A stretch of DNA of 64,000 nucleotides from Phocoena phocoena (GCF_963924675.1 NC_089223.1:9436881-9500880); one strand, 5' to 3'; positions 24,525 through 37,821 are shown, counted from the first letter of the stretch. Translations and numbers: made by a program. Notes: generated from the sequence alone by a model not told the origin.

Positions 24525-25018
24525 ATTTTATTGAGATATGATTGACATATTGTGTAGGTTTAATATGTACAGTGTGTTGATTTGATACATTTATGTATTG
24601 CAGTATGATTACCACCTTAGCAGTTAACAACTCTATGGTGTCACATATCTGTTATTTTTTTGTGTGTGGCGAGAACCATTAAGATTTAGTTTCTTAGCAA
24701 CTTTGAAGTATATAATACAGTATTGTTGACTATATTCACTATGCTGTGCATTAGATCTTTAGAACTTATGTATTAGCTGCAAGTTTGTACCCTTAAACAT
24801 CATCTGCCCAATTTCCCCACTCCGCAGCCCCTGGTAATCACCAGTCTGCTCTTGGTTTTTATGAGTTCAGCATTTTTAGATTGTACACATAAATGATATC
24901 ATACACTGTTTTTTCCTCTGTCTGACTTATCTCACTTAGCATAATACTCTCAAGGTTCATCCATGTTGTTGCAAATGGCAGGATTTCCTTCTTTCTCATG
25001 ACTGATAATATTCCGTGG

Positions 25019-25039
25019 CGTGTGTGTGTGTGTGTGTGT
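25019..25039. repeat. (GT)n microsatellite inside L1
   Basis: About ten GT units at the place where L1 elements carry a complementary 'acacacacac' stretch between ORF2 and the 3' untranslated region. It grew within the old antisense L1. Confidence 0.85.
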
Positions 25040-26875
25040 ATTTTCTTTATCCGTTCATTCCTTGTCAGATGCTTAGATTGTTTCCATATCTTGGCTATTG
25101 TGAATAATGCTGTTATGAACATGGCTATGCAGAGAGCTTTTCCAGATACTGATTTCAATTCCTTCAGATATATACCCAGGAGTGGGGTTACTGGATCATA
25201 TCGTAGATTAATTTTTAATTTTTTAGGAATCTCCCTACTGTTTTCCATAATGGCTGTACCATTCTACGGTCCCAACAACAATGTACAAGGGCTCCCTTTT
25301 CTCCACATCTTTGCCAGCATTTATGTCTCTTGTCTTTTTGGTAATAGCCATCCTAACAGGTGTGAGGTGATATCTCATTGTGGTTTTCATTTGCATTCCC
25401 GAGATGATTAGTGATATTGAGCATTTTTTCATATTACCTATTGGCCAATTGCATGTCTTCTTTGGAAGAGTGTCTATTCAGGTCCTTTGCCCATTTTTAA
25501 CTGGAAAATTAGCCTTTTTGCTGTTGAGTTGTATGAGTCCTTTATATATTTTGGATATTAATCCCTTATCAGATATACGGTTTATGAATATTTTCTCGCA
25601 TACTGTAGGTTGCCTTTTCAATTTATTGATTGTTCGTTGTATAGAAGCTCTTTAATTTAATGCGGTCCAACTTGCTTATTTCAGTTTTTGTTGCCTGTGC
25701 TTTTGATACCTTATCCAAGAAATTATTGCCAAGTCCAGTGTCAGGGATCTTTTTCCCTATGTAGTCTTCTAGAAGTTTTACAGATTCTGTTCTTTCATTT
25801 AAGCTTTTGATCCACTTCAGGTTATTTTTTGTGAGTGGTATAAAATAGGGGTCTAATTTTATTTTTTTGCATGTAGATATCCAGTTTTCCCAACACCATT
25901 TATTGAAGAGAGTCTCTTTTCCCCATTGTGTGTTTTTGGCAGTCTTGTCAAAAATTAGTTTACCATACATGTATGGGTTTATGTCTGGACTGTATTCTGT
26001 TCCACTAGTCTATGTACCTGTTTTTATGCCAGTACCATAGTGTTTTGATCACTATAGCTTTGTAATATAGCTTGAAATTAGGTAGTGTGATGCCTCTAGT
26101 TTTGTTCATCTTTCTAAGATTGCTTTGGCTATTCACAGTCTTTTGTGGTTCTAAACAAATTTTAGGATAGTGTTTTCTATTTCTGTGAAAAATGCCATTG
26201 GGATTGTGATTGTGATTGCATTGAATCTGTAGATCTCTTTGGGTAGCATTATGGATATTTTCACACTATTAGTTCTTCCAATTTAAGAACATGGGACATT
26301 TTCCCATTTATTTGTGTCTTCTTTAATCTATTTCATAAATGTCTTACAGTTTTCATTTTCCAGATATTTTTCCTCCTTTGTTATATTTAAACCTAAGTAT
26401 CTTATTGATTTAGATGCTGTTGCAAATGGGATTGCTTTCTTAATTTCTCTGTCAGATAATTTTGTTGTTAGTGTTTAGAAATGCAACTGATTTCTATATA
26501 TTGATTTTGTATACTGCAACTTTACTGAATTCATTTATTAGTTTTGATATTTTTTAGTGGCATCTTTAGAGTTTACTGTATATAAGATCCTGTCACCTGC
26601 AAACGGCAATAATTTTACTTCTTCCTTTCTGATAAGGATGCCTTTTATTAATTTTTCTTGCCTAATTGCTCTGGGTAGGACTTCCAATACTATGTTAAAT
26701 AGAGGTGGCAAGAGAGGACATCCCTGTCTTACTCCTAAACTTAGAGGAAAGGATCTTAAATTTACCACTGGGTTTGACGTTAGCTGTGGGCTTTTCATAT
26801 ATGGCGTTTTTTATGCTGAGGGACGTTCCTTTTGTACCCAATTTGTTGAGCTTTTTTATCATGAAAGGATTTTTA

Positions 26876-27048
26876 AAAAATAATTAATTAATTTTGTTAT
26901 TTATTTTGGCTGCACCAGGTCTTAGTTGCAGCATGTGGACTCTTAGTTGCTGCATGCATGTGGGATCTAGTTCCCCGAACAGGGATGGAACCTGGGCCCC
27001 CTGCATTGGGAGCGCGGAGTCTTACCCATTGAACCACCCGGGAAGTCC
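26876..27048 (-). mobile_element. CHR-class SINE (older variant) nested in L1
   Basis: In reverse complement the body differs from the other CHR copies. The plus strand reads 'ttggctgcaccaggtcttagttgc', 'gtgggatctagttccccgaacagggatggaacc' and ends 'gaaccacccgggaagtcc'. Flanking copies of TGAAAGGAT are at 26862-26870 and 27049-27057 and continue L1 sequence on both sides. It therefore landed in an already resident L1. Confidence 0.88.
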
Positions 27049-27215
27049 TGAAAGGATGTTTTTTATCAAATTCTTTTCCCACATCTGTGGAGATGACCAT
27101 ATGATTTTTATTTTTCATTCTGTTAATGTGGTGTATCATATTTATTGATTTGAATATGTTGAACTATCCTTGCATCTGTGGAGTAAATCCCACTTGATCA
27201 TGCTGAATGATCCTC

Positions 27216-28084
27216 TTAAGTATTAAATGATTTTTTTTTTTCCGGCAACTTGCTGTGATATAGATAAAATTTATGATAGCTACTGAAGATAAAACAGTGA
27301 ACATGGTCTCATCATATCTCCCTTAGATGATTGCTGGAAAGGCAAAAATCATTTTTAAATGTTGATTTTGATAGATAGGTAGAAAAAGAAGTCAGATGTA
27401 CAACGTGGGAACACGATGAACAGAGGAGTAAGTTTGCCTTGTCATTAGGGAAAGCATCTCAGAGGACAGGACACTTGAGACCTAAAGAAAATGGGGGAAC
27501 TGATTACAAAGTACTAAGGGGGAGGTGCTGACCAAAAGAGACTGCTGTTTGTATCCCCTTCCACTCTGAGGTACTCTGTAAAGCTGGAGAGGGAAGATGT
27601 TAAATAATGTCCCTCAGTCATGAAGCAAAGTTTTAGTTTTGTTCAATGGACTGGACTATATACATACATGTAATATATAATCTCCTAGTTTAAAATGTCT
27701 AAAATAAAGTGATTTTTTTGGTAATTGAATGTGTACTTAAAGTAGTGTGCTTTATACAGTTTCAAGGACGTGAGGCATTATTATTGAGGAAGGCATTCTG
27801 TTTTCACAGAGGATCACTGCATTCTTCCTTGTGGAGACAAGCCTAACACAGACAACATGGTGCTTTTGCTATAGCAGATGCTCAGTGTGTTTGCTGAGTT
27901 GAATTGCAGCTCATATTGTGCCATGTTAGGTTTCTCACAATTAGACTTTTTCATACGGAGTTGCAAAATTACCCATTTCCAAGGAATATATGCATTCAAC
28001 AGCTCTTAACTGTCTCACATGTCTAAGAGTACAACAGACCAATGCTTCTTGGATCTTGTTCACCAAAAAAGAACTTGCTTAGGA
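27216..28084. other. Unique DNA after the L1
   Basis: Starts with an 11-base T-run at 27231-27241 just past the L1 truncation point. No gene recognised. A phrase at 27868-27905 weakly resembles the LINE2 3' tail. Confidence 0.4.
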
Positions 28085-28175
28085 CACTGTCTTTAGGCAA
28101 ATATTATTATTTCTACTTTAGAGAGGAAGAAACTGAAAGGTTAAGGAACTTGCTCAAAGTCCAACAGCACATTTC
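28085..28175 (-). repeat. MIR SINE core fragment, antisense
   Basis: The plus strand reads 'attattatttctactttagagaggaagaaactgaaaggttaaggaacttgctcaaagtccaacagcac', the MIR core and adjoining tRNA-related part in reverse complement, truncated at both ends. Confidence 0.7.
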
Positions 28176-31100
28176 ATTTTTTATATCGTGTTTCGATCAT
28201 AAAGAGAAAATGCTTACTGTCTTCCTCAAGGGATATGTGTCAGGTAGTTATATTCCTGTGGGGTAAGTTTAAATCGTTTCTACACGTCTTCCAGGAAGTC
28301 AGTGGCACAGCTGTATATAAAACCTAAGGTGTTCGACCCTGGGTGACTTTGAACTCTGCTCTTAGAATCAAAAGTAAACATTGTGACTCATTTTAGTATA
28401 AATCAGTGTCTTTCTGAAGCCTCAGAGAGGGAGAAGATGTCAGAGATCATAAAGGATGAATTAGAAACCACCGATGAGTAAACTGCTTCTAGTCTTGAAA
28501 ACAGTTTAAGTATTTATCATTTAACAATATAAAAATTACACATATACATATAAACTATCATTAGTAAATCCACGTTTTGAATGTTCTTGGAAACCTTAAT
28601 AGAAGCGTGGTTTCTTTAGGGGTGTCTCCTCTATTCTAAGAATCTCTAATTTGTCTTCGTGTTAGGATATAGGCAAAACTGCCAAGGTTACTTTTTTGTT
28701 TTCTATTTTTGCCTTTTCCCCTCCTCTCATTCTCTGTTGCTTTGTATCCTCAAAGCACAACTTTTCAGCCTGAGATTTCCTCATTTTCCTCCTCTTGGTG
28801 CACCAGAAGCCTCTTTTGTGTGGTAACCTAGATAAAGTCTACAAGCTGAGCACCTACTCTTTCTTTGTATCTCTTTCTGCATCCTTTTTTCCCTCTCTTC
28901 TTTGCTCTGATAATCTGATAAGTTAACATTCCTTACGGTTTTAATGACTACTAATAGATTAATGCATTTGAATGACTGTTAATGGCTTAATCTGCTCTAC
29001 CGCCTGGGTAAAATATTTGCATTTTAAAAGGGCTTTTTAGAATCATAACCTTATTTAAAGAGATGACTCAGTGTGAGAATCTAAAACCTGTTGACAAATC
29101 ACTAGGGAGAAGTACCATTTTAGATTTTTTAACATATTTTAATATCTCTGAGAACAAGGATACCTTTTCAAAATTGGTGCGGTAATAAAACACTCTCATA
29201 GTATAATTGGAAGCATTCTTTTTTCATTCTTAGTGATGCATAAAATAACAGTGTGTCTTAAAATCAATGACATCTTAGATTTGATGAAATATGGTAGCTA
29301 TATTTTGCCGCCCTTCAAACTATGCCTTGTGGTGAGTGGTAACTACCTTCCTTATTACACTTCACTCTCACACACAAACTCACTTCTGCATAAACTAAAC
29401 ACACATAAATAAACATGTATCCCAGCACTGGACTATGGACATTCCTTAATTGGCTGCTGTGGAAGCGTCAATTAAAATGGGTTTTTTTGTGTGTTTTATG
29501 GGCCATATGAAAGAAGCTTCATAAACTTGGTTTAAGAACATTTATAAGACATTTGCACTGGAAATTATATTTTACTTATAACATTTATTTGCTATTTAAA
29601 AATGTCTTTTATAATACTTTGATTCCTTTTATTCTGTCTCCCTTTGCTTTGAGAGAGAAGTGATAAATATGAGTAAATAAATACCACAGATGAATGTAGT
29701 GTCTTAAAGGACTGGCTATCCCTTGAAAGCTGAAAAGGCTTTGTATCTGTAATTACTGATCATGTGATACACAATTTCAAATAAAAGAGTTAGTGTCATT
29801 CTTTCTTTTTGGAAGACATTAGAGACCATTGCAGAATAGAAAGCAAGCTCATCAACAGAAAAAACATCAGTCAGAAAATTGGCTAAAATTCAGCTCTTTG
29901 TGCTCTTGAGCCTGAAAGCTGTAGCTGAAAGAAAGCCCTCCAATTTTCTACCATGCAAATCCATTGCCTCCTTTTAGATTGGTTGACTCTTTTGAAGCAG
30001 TTAAGTAGTAGCATTTCTTGGCAAGAATACCATTTGTTTAAAAAATTCTTTGCAAATTCTGTTTATCCATTCTTTCTGTCTCCCACTGTACTCCTATTGC
30101 CCTCCCTGTACCACCAGCTTCACAAACCCACTTGAGTGATGAGGTGTGGACACTTACATATATTCCTTTAGGGTATCTTTTAATTTTATTTCCTTTTAAG
30201 TTTAAAATTGGGTTAGTGGAGTTAAGGACTTTTAAAAAATGCAACACCAGTCATATTTTCACTAGTGACAATGAGTATATATTTTTTCAGTATTCTTTTT
30301 GAGTGAACAGGGTTTTTATCATCATACTCTTATATTTAGAAGTATTCCAAAGGTTTGAAAGTAGGATTGGATTTGGAAGGGCCACTGTGATGCATATATT
30401 TTATAGGTTGTGGAATATATGGTGAAATTTGAAAATATCCAGATCTATTATTTTCATTGAATTCTCAGTACGTATGGCACTTTGTAAAATTATAAACACT
30501 CTAGTAACTGTGACATGTTATTATTAAATCATTAGCTCCTTCTTAATATCTCAGCCTGGATTAGTGTTTTTCACATTAACAATTTTCAAAGAGAAGTGGC
30601 CTGAGTAAGTGAGAAATAGGACAGGAAACTTACTGTCAGAACCTGATGCAGTGCTGATAAGTAATGACAAGAGAAGGTTGCTACAAGCAAATAAACAGGG
30701 TTTGAGGGTATGGACTCAGAAAACAAATTTCACCTTCTTTATATTTTTGCCTAAGGTTAGCCCAAGGGCTTTGGAAATGAATGGCTGGCCTGTGGCTGAC
30801 AGCAGTGTTGCAAAAATTAACATCATTTTAACATACAACTCTGTACCTTTTGAAATCTTTGACGGCATTTCAAGTGAAACTAAATCCTTTAGCTGCCATG
30901 CTGTCACAATAAGGAAGGAGGTGTGTATTTAGAAGGTACCCACGAAAGCCTGTCAGACCAAGGATCTGTGAAATGTGGTTTTGTCAAGAAGGGCACCTGT
31001 GAGTCTATTACAAGTACAATACAATGTGATCTATAATGAATCTCCATCCCTAGAGAGCTCTTAAAATAGAAGAGGTAGCCAAGTCTTTGGATGGTTTGAG

Positions 31101-32225
31101 CATTAAACCGCCTGATGGAAAGGATCTCCTCAGATGACCTCCCAATGCCCCTTTTAACTTTGTAATTCTAAGTCTAAGATAGTTGGCTTATGAAGTGCAC
31201 TGAGCATATAAATGTGTGCAGGTATGTTTAGTGTATGTATATAGATATGTGTATATATGTGTGTATGTAGAAACATGTCTACCATAGTAACATTATCTAT
31301 GTTTAATATTTTTATGCTTTTTTCTTACCCTGTTACTCTGTGCAGAATTTATTCTCTCTCCCCCTCCATCCTTTCTTTTCTCTGTCCATATATTTGCTTT
31401 ATATGCAAAAATATATTACTTTTGCAGTTGGATGGCAAACATATGTGGTTCCTGAAGGTTTAGTTTCTTCATTGAATGATTTTATCCCCGATGTTTTCCT
31501 AAAAGAGAGCTATGTGTGTCTGTTTAATTTTAAGTATTATTGGCAGAGGATGAAAGGAATATATGAGTTTTGTTGTTTACTAGGAGAAAGAAACATATAA
31601 CATACAGTTTAGTATGGTGACACTTGATATTTATAGTTACCACTAGAGAAGGAGCATGTGAGGTAGAATCAACATCTACTTTTACTTTGTTATTGTCTGT
31701 GGAACCATGAAGGGTCTTCTGGAATAGTCATTCTGATAGAGGCATAAGATGCAGAGAATGAAACATTTATGATTGTGATTTGGCTTTAATGTTTAATAAC
31801 TATAGTTGGTCAAAAAGCTGAAGAACAAAAAATGCCATGTGACTTGGCAAGCACATACAGAACAATGAATAAAACCACCCAGCTCTGGGTCAGATACTTA
31901 CTACAGAGAGGACTCCTCCTGAAAAGTAAATATGAGCATTCCTATCCATGTTTGCATTCATGATGAAAAACAATTATGCTGCATTATAATTCCTATGACA
32001 GTCATTGTGGGGAAAGTTCAAAGCCACCTCTGTAGCTGTTTCTTGATAATGAGATTATCTGTCCACAAAGAGCTGTTCATGGTCAGAAGACAGAGATTTC
32101 ATCAAAATGCAGAAAATTGCTATAGATCTTTGCTACTTTTACTTATGCTAAAGGAAAAAGCATTTTATTTCTTAGCTCTCTAATATTCCTCCTCACATTT
32201 TAACATCACAGTAGCTATTCATAGG
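28176..32225. other. Unique DNA, about 4 kb, nothing recognised
   Basis: No coding exon or nameable transposon. An alternating TATGTG-type stretch lies at about 31203-31270. Open frames up to 107 codons at 30609-30932 have no domain-like features. Confidence 0.45.
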
Positions 32226-32248
32226 GTGTGTGTGTGTGTGTGTGTGTG
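32226..32248. repeat. (TG)n microsatellite
   Basis: About eleven uninterrupted TG units. Confidence 0.9.
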
Positions 32249-33734
32249 AACAAATTCTAAAGGACAGGCAGTTTCTTGTCCAGTTGCTCACAGATAACAT
32301 CGATAGTATCTCACTTAGCCCAAACCCTATTTTGGCCTGCATTTGCTGCTTTTGCCAAACTGCCATCTGGTTACTGTGTATCCCTCATCAGCTCTCTTCT
32401 GTGATTAGGAAAGAACACTTCTTTGGGCAAGGTGCTAGGTGCAGCTGTTAATAGGAAACAAGGATCTCTTCCTGGTACTTGGAACAAAATGATTATCATC
32501 AGCAACGACTTGAAAGTAGAAAATTTGAAACTTTACTCATATAGTACATAAAAATTTATGTTTATATAGCTAATACAAATTGAAAAAGAACACCAAGGTG
32601 TATGTTCTGTTTTTAAAAAAATCAAGAGAATCTAATGAGAATCGAATGTTATGTTTAAAAATATTTAAGGAACATTGCTTTGCCTCTAATTGCTGGTTTC
32701 TCTTTGGACTAACTTGATTGAGCAATTATTTATGTTCATAATTTATTAAGTTGTTGTAGGGTTTATAGAAAAAGTGGAGGACATGGCTGGGCAAGCCCTC
32801 CCAATGCAGGGATCTCTAGAAAACTATTGCCAGATGCTGCTTAGAGTAGGTTAGATAAGGCCTCTTTCTCACTGTGTCTCTGCCTATTTTATATAAAACT
32901 GCATTGTTATAATCTGAGCATGAGCGAGTATAAAATTGGCGAGAAGCCTGTCCACCAGAATGAGATAGGTGGTCAGAAAGAGGTTATTTGCTTCCCAAGT
33001 TGGCCTGGACTGCATGGCCCTTTGTTGGCCAGGGTCATTTAATCCATGACAAGAGAGTAAAGTAGAAGTTACTAAGAGGAAGTGGAGAGACTGGAGAGAG
33101 AGGCAGTTGTTTTACTACACTTGCAGGGTGTGTAAAGGACACGGAGAAGGATGAGAGCTCTAGTCTTTAACTGGCCTTTCACCCACAGTGACTCCATCCA
33201 CTTAATGAAAAGCATCCTAGCAATGTCAGAGTTTCTGGATAGTCAGCTATCTCCTGTCTGGGGAAGGAGCTGATAAAGAGTTAGGGAGAGGGACTGATAG
33301 TATTTCCTCCAACAGTCTCTTCCAGTGAAGAGTGTAAATTCCATCATTTTTATAAAGTGTAAACATGAGGAGAGAAGGATTCATCACAATAACTCTTCCT
33401 GCCTTTAAGAAATTTACTGCCTTTTTGGGTGAATCCAGACAAATTAAAGCAATAATAAATAATACTTTCCAGTGTGGACTAAGGAGCTAAATTGTGACCT
33501 TTAGAAAAGGTGGGTATTTTCTACTATACATTGAAAACATTGCATTGAGTTAGAGTGTATGTAAAGGAATTGTCCCTCTAATCTGTATTTATCAAAACCA
33601 ACAGAAAAAAGGACTCCACGCTAGTTATAAAGGTATAAAAATAACAGAATGGAGAGAAAATGAAATAAAATAAAAGCACATCTTACTAAGTTATTCAGTA
33701 AACATTCGTTCAGTTTTTATTTTGAGAAGCGGTA
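32249..33734. other. Unique DNA, nothing recognised
   Basis: The part around 32760-33320 is a little richer in G+C than its surroundings but has no long open frame, CpG cluster or nameable repeat. Confidence 0.4.
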
Positions 33735-33960
33735 TTGAAATAGAGGTTGGGAATTTCAGCTTTGGAGCCATGAAGTCCTGGGTTTGAATTCCACAGTTTT
33801 CACACGGTAATTGTATAACCTTGAAAAAAATAACTAACATCACTAAGACTCTTTTCTTATATGACAAATGGGGATAATAATATGCTTAACTATTAAGATG
33901 GTTGTGAAGAAAATATGCAAGTCACCTAGTGCATGGTTCCTGGCCCATAACAGTTAATAA
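33735..33960 (+). repeat. MIR SINE, sense
   Basis: Landmarks in order: 'tttggagccatgaagtcctgggtttgaattcc', a decayed 'taattgtataaccttg', the core 'atgacaaatggggataataatatgc', then 'agatggttgtgaagaaaatatgcaa' and 'tgcatggttcctggcccataacag'. Confidence 0.85.
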
Positions 33961-34504
33961 CGAAGATGATTTATATTGCCAGTAGTGGATGAAACACAGT
34001 AGGTGAAAATAGAATCTCTCTTTTGAGTAGGAGGTGGTTTGCTAGGGTATGAAGTTAGTAAAAACTTTTTGGAAGTGTTATGTTTCTAGAGGATTAGGTC
34101 AGAATAGAAAGCAATAGAAATAATTTAATAACGTATACTGCTACGATTTTCCCTCGTGTCATGAAAGTATGTAGACATCTATAAAATGGAAACAAGAACA
34201 AAAACATTTTTTCTTTCTGGAGAACAGTTTGTGCACCACAAATAACTAAATCTTAAAACAAATTTTATCAGGATGCCTGTTATCACTTCAGCATACAAAT
34301 GACACTCCATTGAGAATCTCAGGAGCAGTTCATATGTACTGAGGGCAGTGGCATATCATTATTTTCTAATGTCCGTGGGTTTTTTTTTGGTAAAAAAGTG
34401 AAATCTGATATTCTTAAGGTGGATGTGTAAGGAACCATGGATGTGTAATTCTGAATAATAAGGCTAATACTCAGAGTCATATGCGAGACCCAGTTTCCTA
34501 TAGC

Positions 34505-34605
34505 CACCCTGAAGGCAGGGCCAGGTCTGTTTTGTCCACAGACAAGCCTCAAGTGTATAACATGTTTCTGGCACGTAGTTGGTGTTCAGTAAACTATAGA
34601 TTTGC
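34505..34605 (+). repeat. LINE2/MIR-type 3' tail fragment
   Basis: 'gtataacatgtttctggcacgtagttggtgttcagtaaactata' matches the shared LINE2/MIR 3' end (CTGGCACATAGTAGGTGCTCAATAAA in the families). It is too short to choose between them. Confidence 0.5.
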
Positions 34606-34975
34606 TAGGCGAGTGAGAAATCTGTGGTCATACTTCATATATTGTACTACCTAGAGGGCCATTGCTAATGTGGTAGTAAGGACACTGAGTTTGGAATTTA
34701 AGAGTTAAGTATGAAAACAAGAGATTTAGGGGATCTTGGAGACACTTTTCTGCTCAAGAAGTTATTTTGTAGGTTAAGATAATAGAGACAAAATCATTTG
34801 CGGAGCTGTAAAGTTGCAATACATATTCTTGAAAGTAATTACTTCATTTGATCACCTAATTACATAGTTTTATCTACTGCATAGTTCTTTAATCTCATCT
34901 GTACCTGTGCTCCCTTGAGTGCTCTCCGAGAAAGCCACTTACCATTATTTATTTTTTGCTCAATAGCACTAATAT

Positions 34976-35294
34976 TCCAGTTACTCTTTTTTTAAAAATT
35001 AATTAATTAATTAATTTTTGACAGTGTTGGGTCTTCGTTTCTGTGCAAGGGCTTTCTCTAGTTGCGGCAAGTGGGGGCCACTCTTCATCGCGGTGCGTGG
35101 GCCTCTCACTATTGCGGCCTCTCTTGTTGCAGAGCACAGGCTCCAGATGCGCAGGCTCAGTAGTTGTGGATCACGGGCTTTGTTGCTCCGCGGCATGTGG
35201 GATCTTCCCAGACCAGGGCTCGAACCCGTGTCCCCTGCATTGGCAAGCTGATTCTCAACGACTGCGCCACCAGGGAAGCCCCTCCAGTTACTTT
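34976..35294 (-). mobile_element. CHR-class SINE (long form)
   Basis: The body is 34991-35282 in reverse complement, with the tail seen as AAAAATTAATTAATTAATTA-like text and the head as GCCACCAGGGAAGCCC. A near-identical pair of flanks (TCCAGTTACTCTTTT at 34976-34990 and TCCAGTTACTTTT at 35283-35295) marks the target-site duplication with one substitution or deletion. It shares the extra 3' segment with the copies at 22856, 49229 and 61122. Confidence 0.93.
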
Positions 35295-35769
35295 TAAATA
35301 GAGGTGATTAAAAGCTTAGAACACTTTTACCTGCAGGAAGACATTTATTCATTTTTAAATTGTACCTCACCTGATAAAAAGGATAAAAAACAAGAAAAAG
35401 AATAGATGAGGACACTGTCCATTGGTGTGTTCAATATATTCTGTTTGGTGTCTAGAACAAAGAAGCTAAAGTTAAAAATATGCAATAGAAAATTTGAAAT
35501 CAGAGACTTTGATTTCATTTTCTATATAACATATTAGGTGCTCATGATGGGCATTTTAAATATTTATGTATTTAAATATTTATACTGTATCAACTGTAGA
35601 TTTAGTAAACATTATGTCTTTCATTCAGTTAAAATTCATTAAGTTTTTATGGAATGTGTTGGTGTATTAATTTGGGTTCTTTTTGTACGTCCAGTGGATC
35701 AGTCATCACAATAGGATGCCTTAGGAAGACTTCCTCGCTTTTATTCTAGGACAGTGACGTTATGATTAG

Positions 35770-36000
35770 AAGATCAGAGTTTGGAATAACTAACCTTGAT
35801 CAGAATTCCAGACCACTTTCTTATCAGTAACTTAATTTTCTGCAATTTATTTAACCTAAGCCTCAATATTCTCATCTATAAAGTGGGCATACTATTGTCC
35901 ATACCACACTACTATTATGAAGATTAAATAAAATTATGATTTGAAGGGCAGTTGGTAAAGTATCCAGCATATAAATCATTCTCAGTAGCTGGCAGCTCTT
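35770..36000 (+). repeat. MIR SINE, sense, diverged
   Basis: 'aaccttgatcagaattccagaccactttcttatcagtaact', 'atttaacctaagcctcaatattctcatctataaagtgggca', 'attatgaagattaaataaaattatg' and 'gtaaagtatccagcatataaatcattctcag' follow MIR order. Confidence 0.8.
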
Positions 36001-37313
36001 GTCATTTATATACTGGTTAGTTTGAACTTTATTAGTGTCAGTTATCTATATAAATAAATGAATTATGTATACTGAATCTTATTATACTTTAAATAATGAG
36101 AGTTTGAGACTTAATGGTATTTTGAATGTCCCCCAGCTTTAAAGCATATGATTCTTTAAAGTCTGAATTGTGCTAAATAACTTGTACGATGTGTATACAA
36201 AGTACGCTATGTAAATATGGAATTTATTGAACTGTAGAATATTTGACCTCATTTTTCACTCTTTATTGACGCTATTACTTTGTGATTGGTTAATCCCTGT
36301 GAATAGCTAGGAGGCCGAAGTTTAATAGATTGTTTAAATAAAAGCACATTTTGTTTTTCAAAAACTGGACCAATAAAGCCATGGACACTCTGAACTTACT
36401 AGCTAAACCAAGAGCAGATCAGAACACTTACATAGCATAAAAGGAAGTAATTCTCAGTCTTAGTAAAATCTTAGTAAGTTGGTTACCCTTCTGAAAAAAA
36501 ATCTAGAAATAGTATTTTGGAAGTATACTAAGTTCTCCTGCGAGTTTCAGGAACATAGGAAATGTTCTCACATAAAATACAAGAAAGGTTGAAATGAAAA
36601 CTCTGTTTGTATTGCCTGTGTAACTGCCTTAAAATAATCAATGATCTATCCCAAATCAAGTCGCTTTTAGCCAGTTTTTAGGTATATAATTTTTAAATTA
36701 ATTTATAAGCATGCCTATCACCATTTAATAAAAGAGAATCTTTAAAAATTAAGTAATCAAAAAAAAATTAAGTAATCTTAGCCCACTGTTTTAGGTGTTT
36801 AATAATTGAAGCAACAGTATATAAGGTATTTGAGTATTTCAAGTAACTAACTTTTTTCAGAGGCAACAGTGAAATATGACTTGCTGTAACATACAGGATT
36901 GATACTGTGTCACAACAGAAATAGAAACAGATTTTTAAAAAATTTCTATACCATGGTGAAATGTTTTATGACACTTGCTGTTGCAAATCGAGACCTAATG
37001 TTGGGTCTAACATGAAATTTTAGTCAACTTCATCTTGGTGAATTTCAACTACATAAGGATTCAGCTTTTGCAAAAAACTTCAATTCACCATCTACAGTTA
37101 GCAGTAAAAGAGATGTTTACTGACCTTTAAATTTCAAAGAACTATTTCAAATCAATCATATAAGAGACCTTTTGTTGGTAATGGACAAACCCATCAGTCT
37201 AAAAAGAGCACCTTCTTTGAAGAATCAATAGATTCTTTTCAGAAATATCTATTCACAAGGCTTTGTATGAACAAGATAGTTTTGCTAGCTTAAAAACCTT
37301 TGAAACCTTATAG
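36001..37313. other. AT-rich unique DNA, nothing recognised
   Basis: No exon or assignable repeat. A direct repeat of AAAAATTAAGTAATC occurs at about 36743-36778. Confidence 0.4.
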
Positions 37314-37368
37314 ATTATTATAATTATATATATAATTATTATATAATTATTATAATTATTATAATTTT
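37314..37368. repeat. A/T-only low-complexity tract
   Basis: About 55 bp of ATTATAATTATATATAATTA-type sequence with no G or C except at the edges. It contains several overlapping palindromes. Confidence 0.85.
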
Positions 37369-37758
37369 GTCACTATCTTTAGGTTATCTTTAATTTGGTT
37401 ACAACTTGAAACTCATTTTTTCAACAGATTTATCTTTTACTTAATGAAACAGCAAGTTGTCAGTCTTTTTTACTAATCTCCTTCTCTACTTGTAAGTTTT
37501 GCAAGAGTCTGATACACAGAAATTCAGAGATTGTCTTGATCTTTTGTAAGGAATCCATTGTTGTATCTGCTGAAGTCAGCAGTCTTCAGGTTTACAAATA
37601 TTGATTTTGAAGTAGGTTTGTAATTTTGATGTTTTCTTTTTCTGAGATTTCTAAACTTAAAATACTTTAAAATAACATTTTAACATAGAAAATGTAATCA
37701 AAATATTATGAGCCAAATCCATAAATATTTTAACATTTTATTAGTGTGAAGAGAAGAA

Positions 37759-37766
37759 TTGATCTA

Positions 37767-37808
<42 letters not shown>

Positions 37809-37821
37809 ATCTACAGGTTTT
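37759..37821 (-). mobile_element. Tail-only (poly-A) retroinsertion with TSD
   Basis: A 37-base pure T-run (37771-37807) sits between two copies of TTGATCTACAGGTTTT (37759-37774 and 37806-37821). The second copy ends TTTT followed by A, the L1 endonuclease cut-site pattern. This is what an L1-driven insertion looks like when only the poly(A) tail was copied. Expansion of a short T-run plus a tandem duplication is the alternative. No element body is present, so the source cannot be told. Confidence 0.7.

Larger units (their letters stand above)
24525..27215 (-). mobile_element. L1 LINE, 5'-truncated, antisense, with nested SINE
   Basis: The plus strand starts with the L1 3' untranslated complement ('ttttattgagatatgattgacatat', 'cttagcaactttgaagtatataatacagtattg') and runs back through ORF2. 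Minus-strand frames still show L1 reverse-transcriptase-like text: a segment resembling [18 protein letters not shown] at about 26700, and an FAGD in place of the catalytic FADD/YADD near 26590-26605. Many stops and frameshifts make it dead. It is truncated at about 27215 inside the reverse transcriptase region. A GT microsatellite (25019-25039) and a CHR SINE (26876-27048) have arisen in it. Confidence 0.92.

Noticed and set aside
30609..30932. A 107-codon plus-strand frame
   Set aside because: No start context, domain-like pattern or codon bias stands out, and the length is within chance for 64 kb read in six frames.
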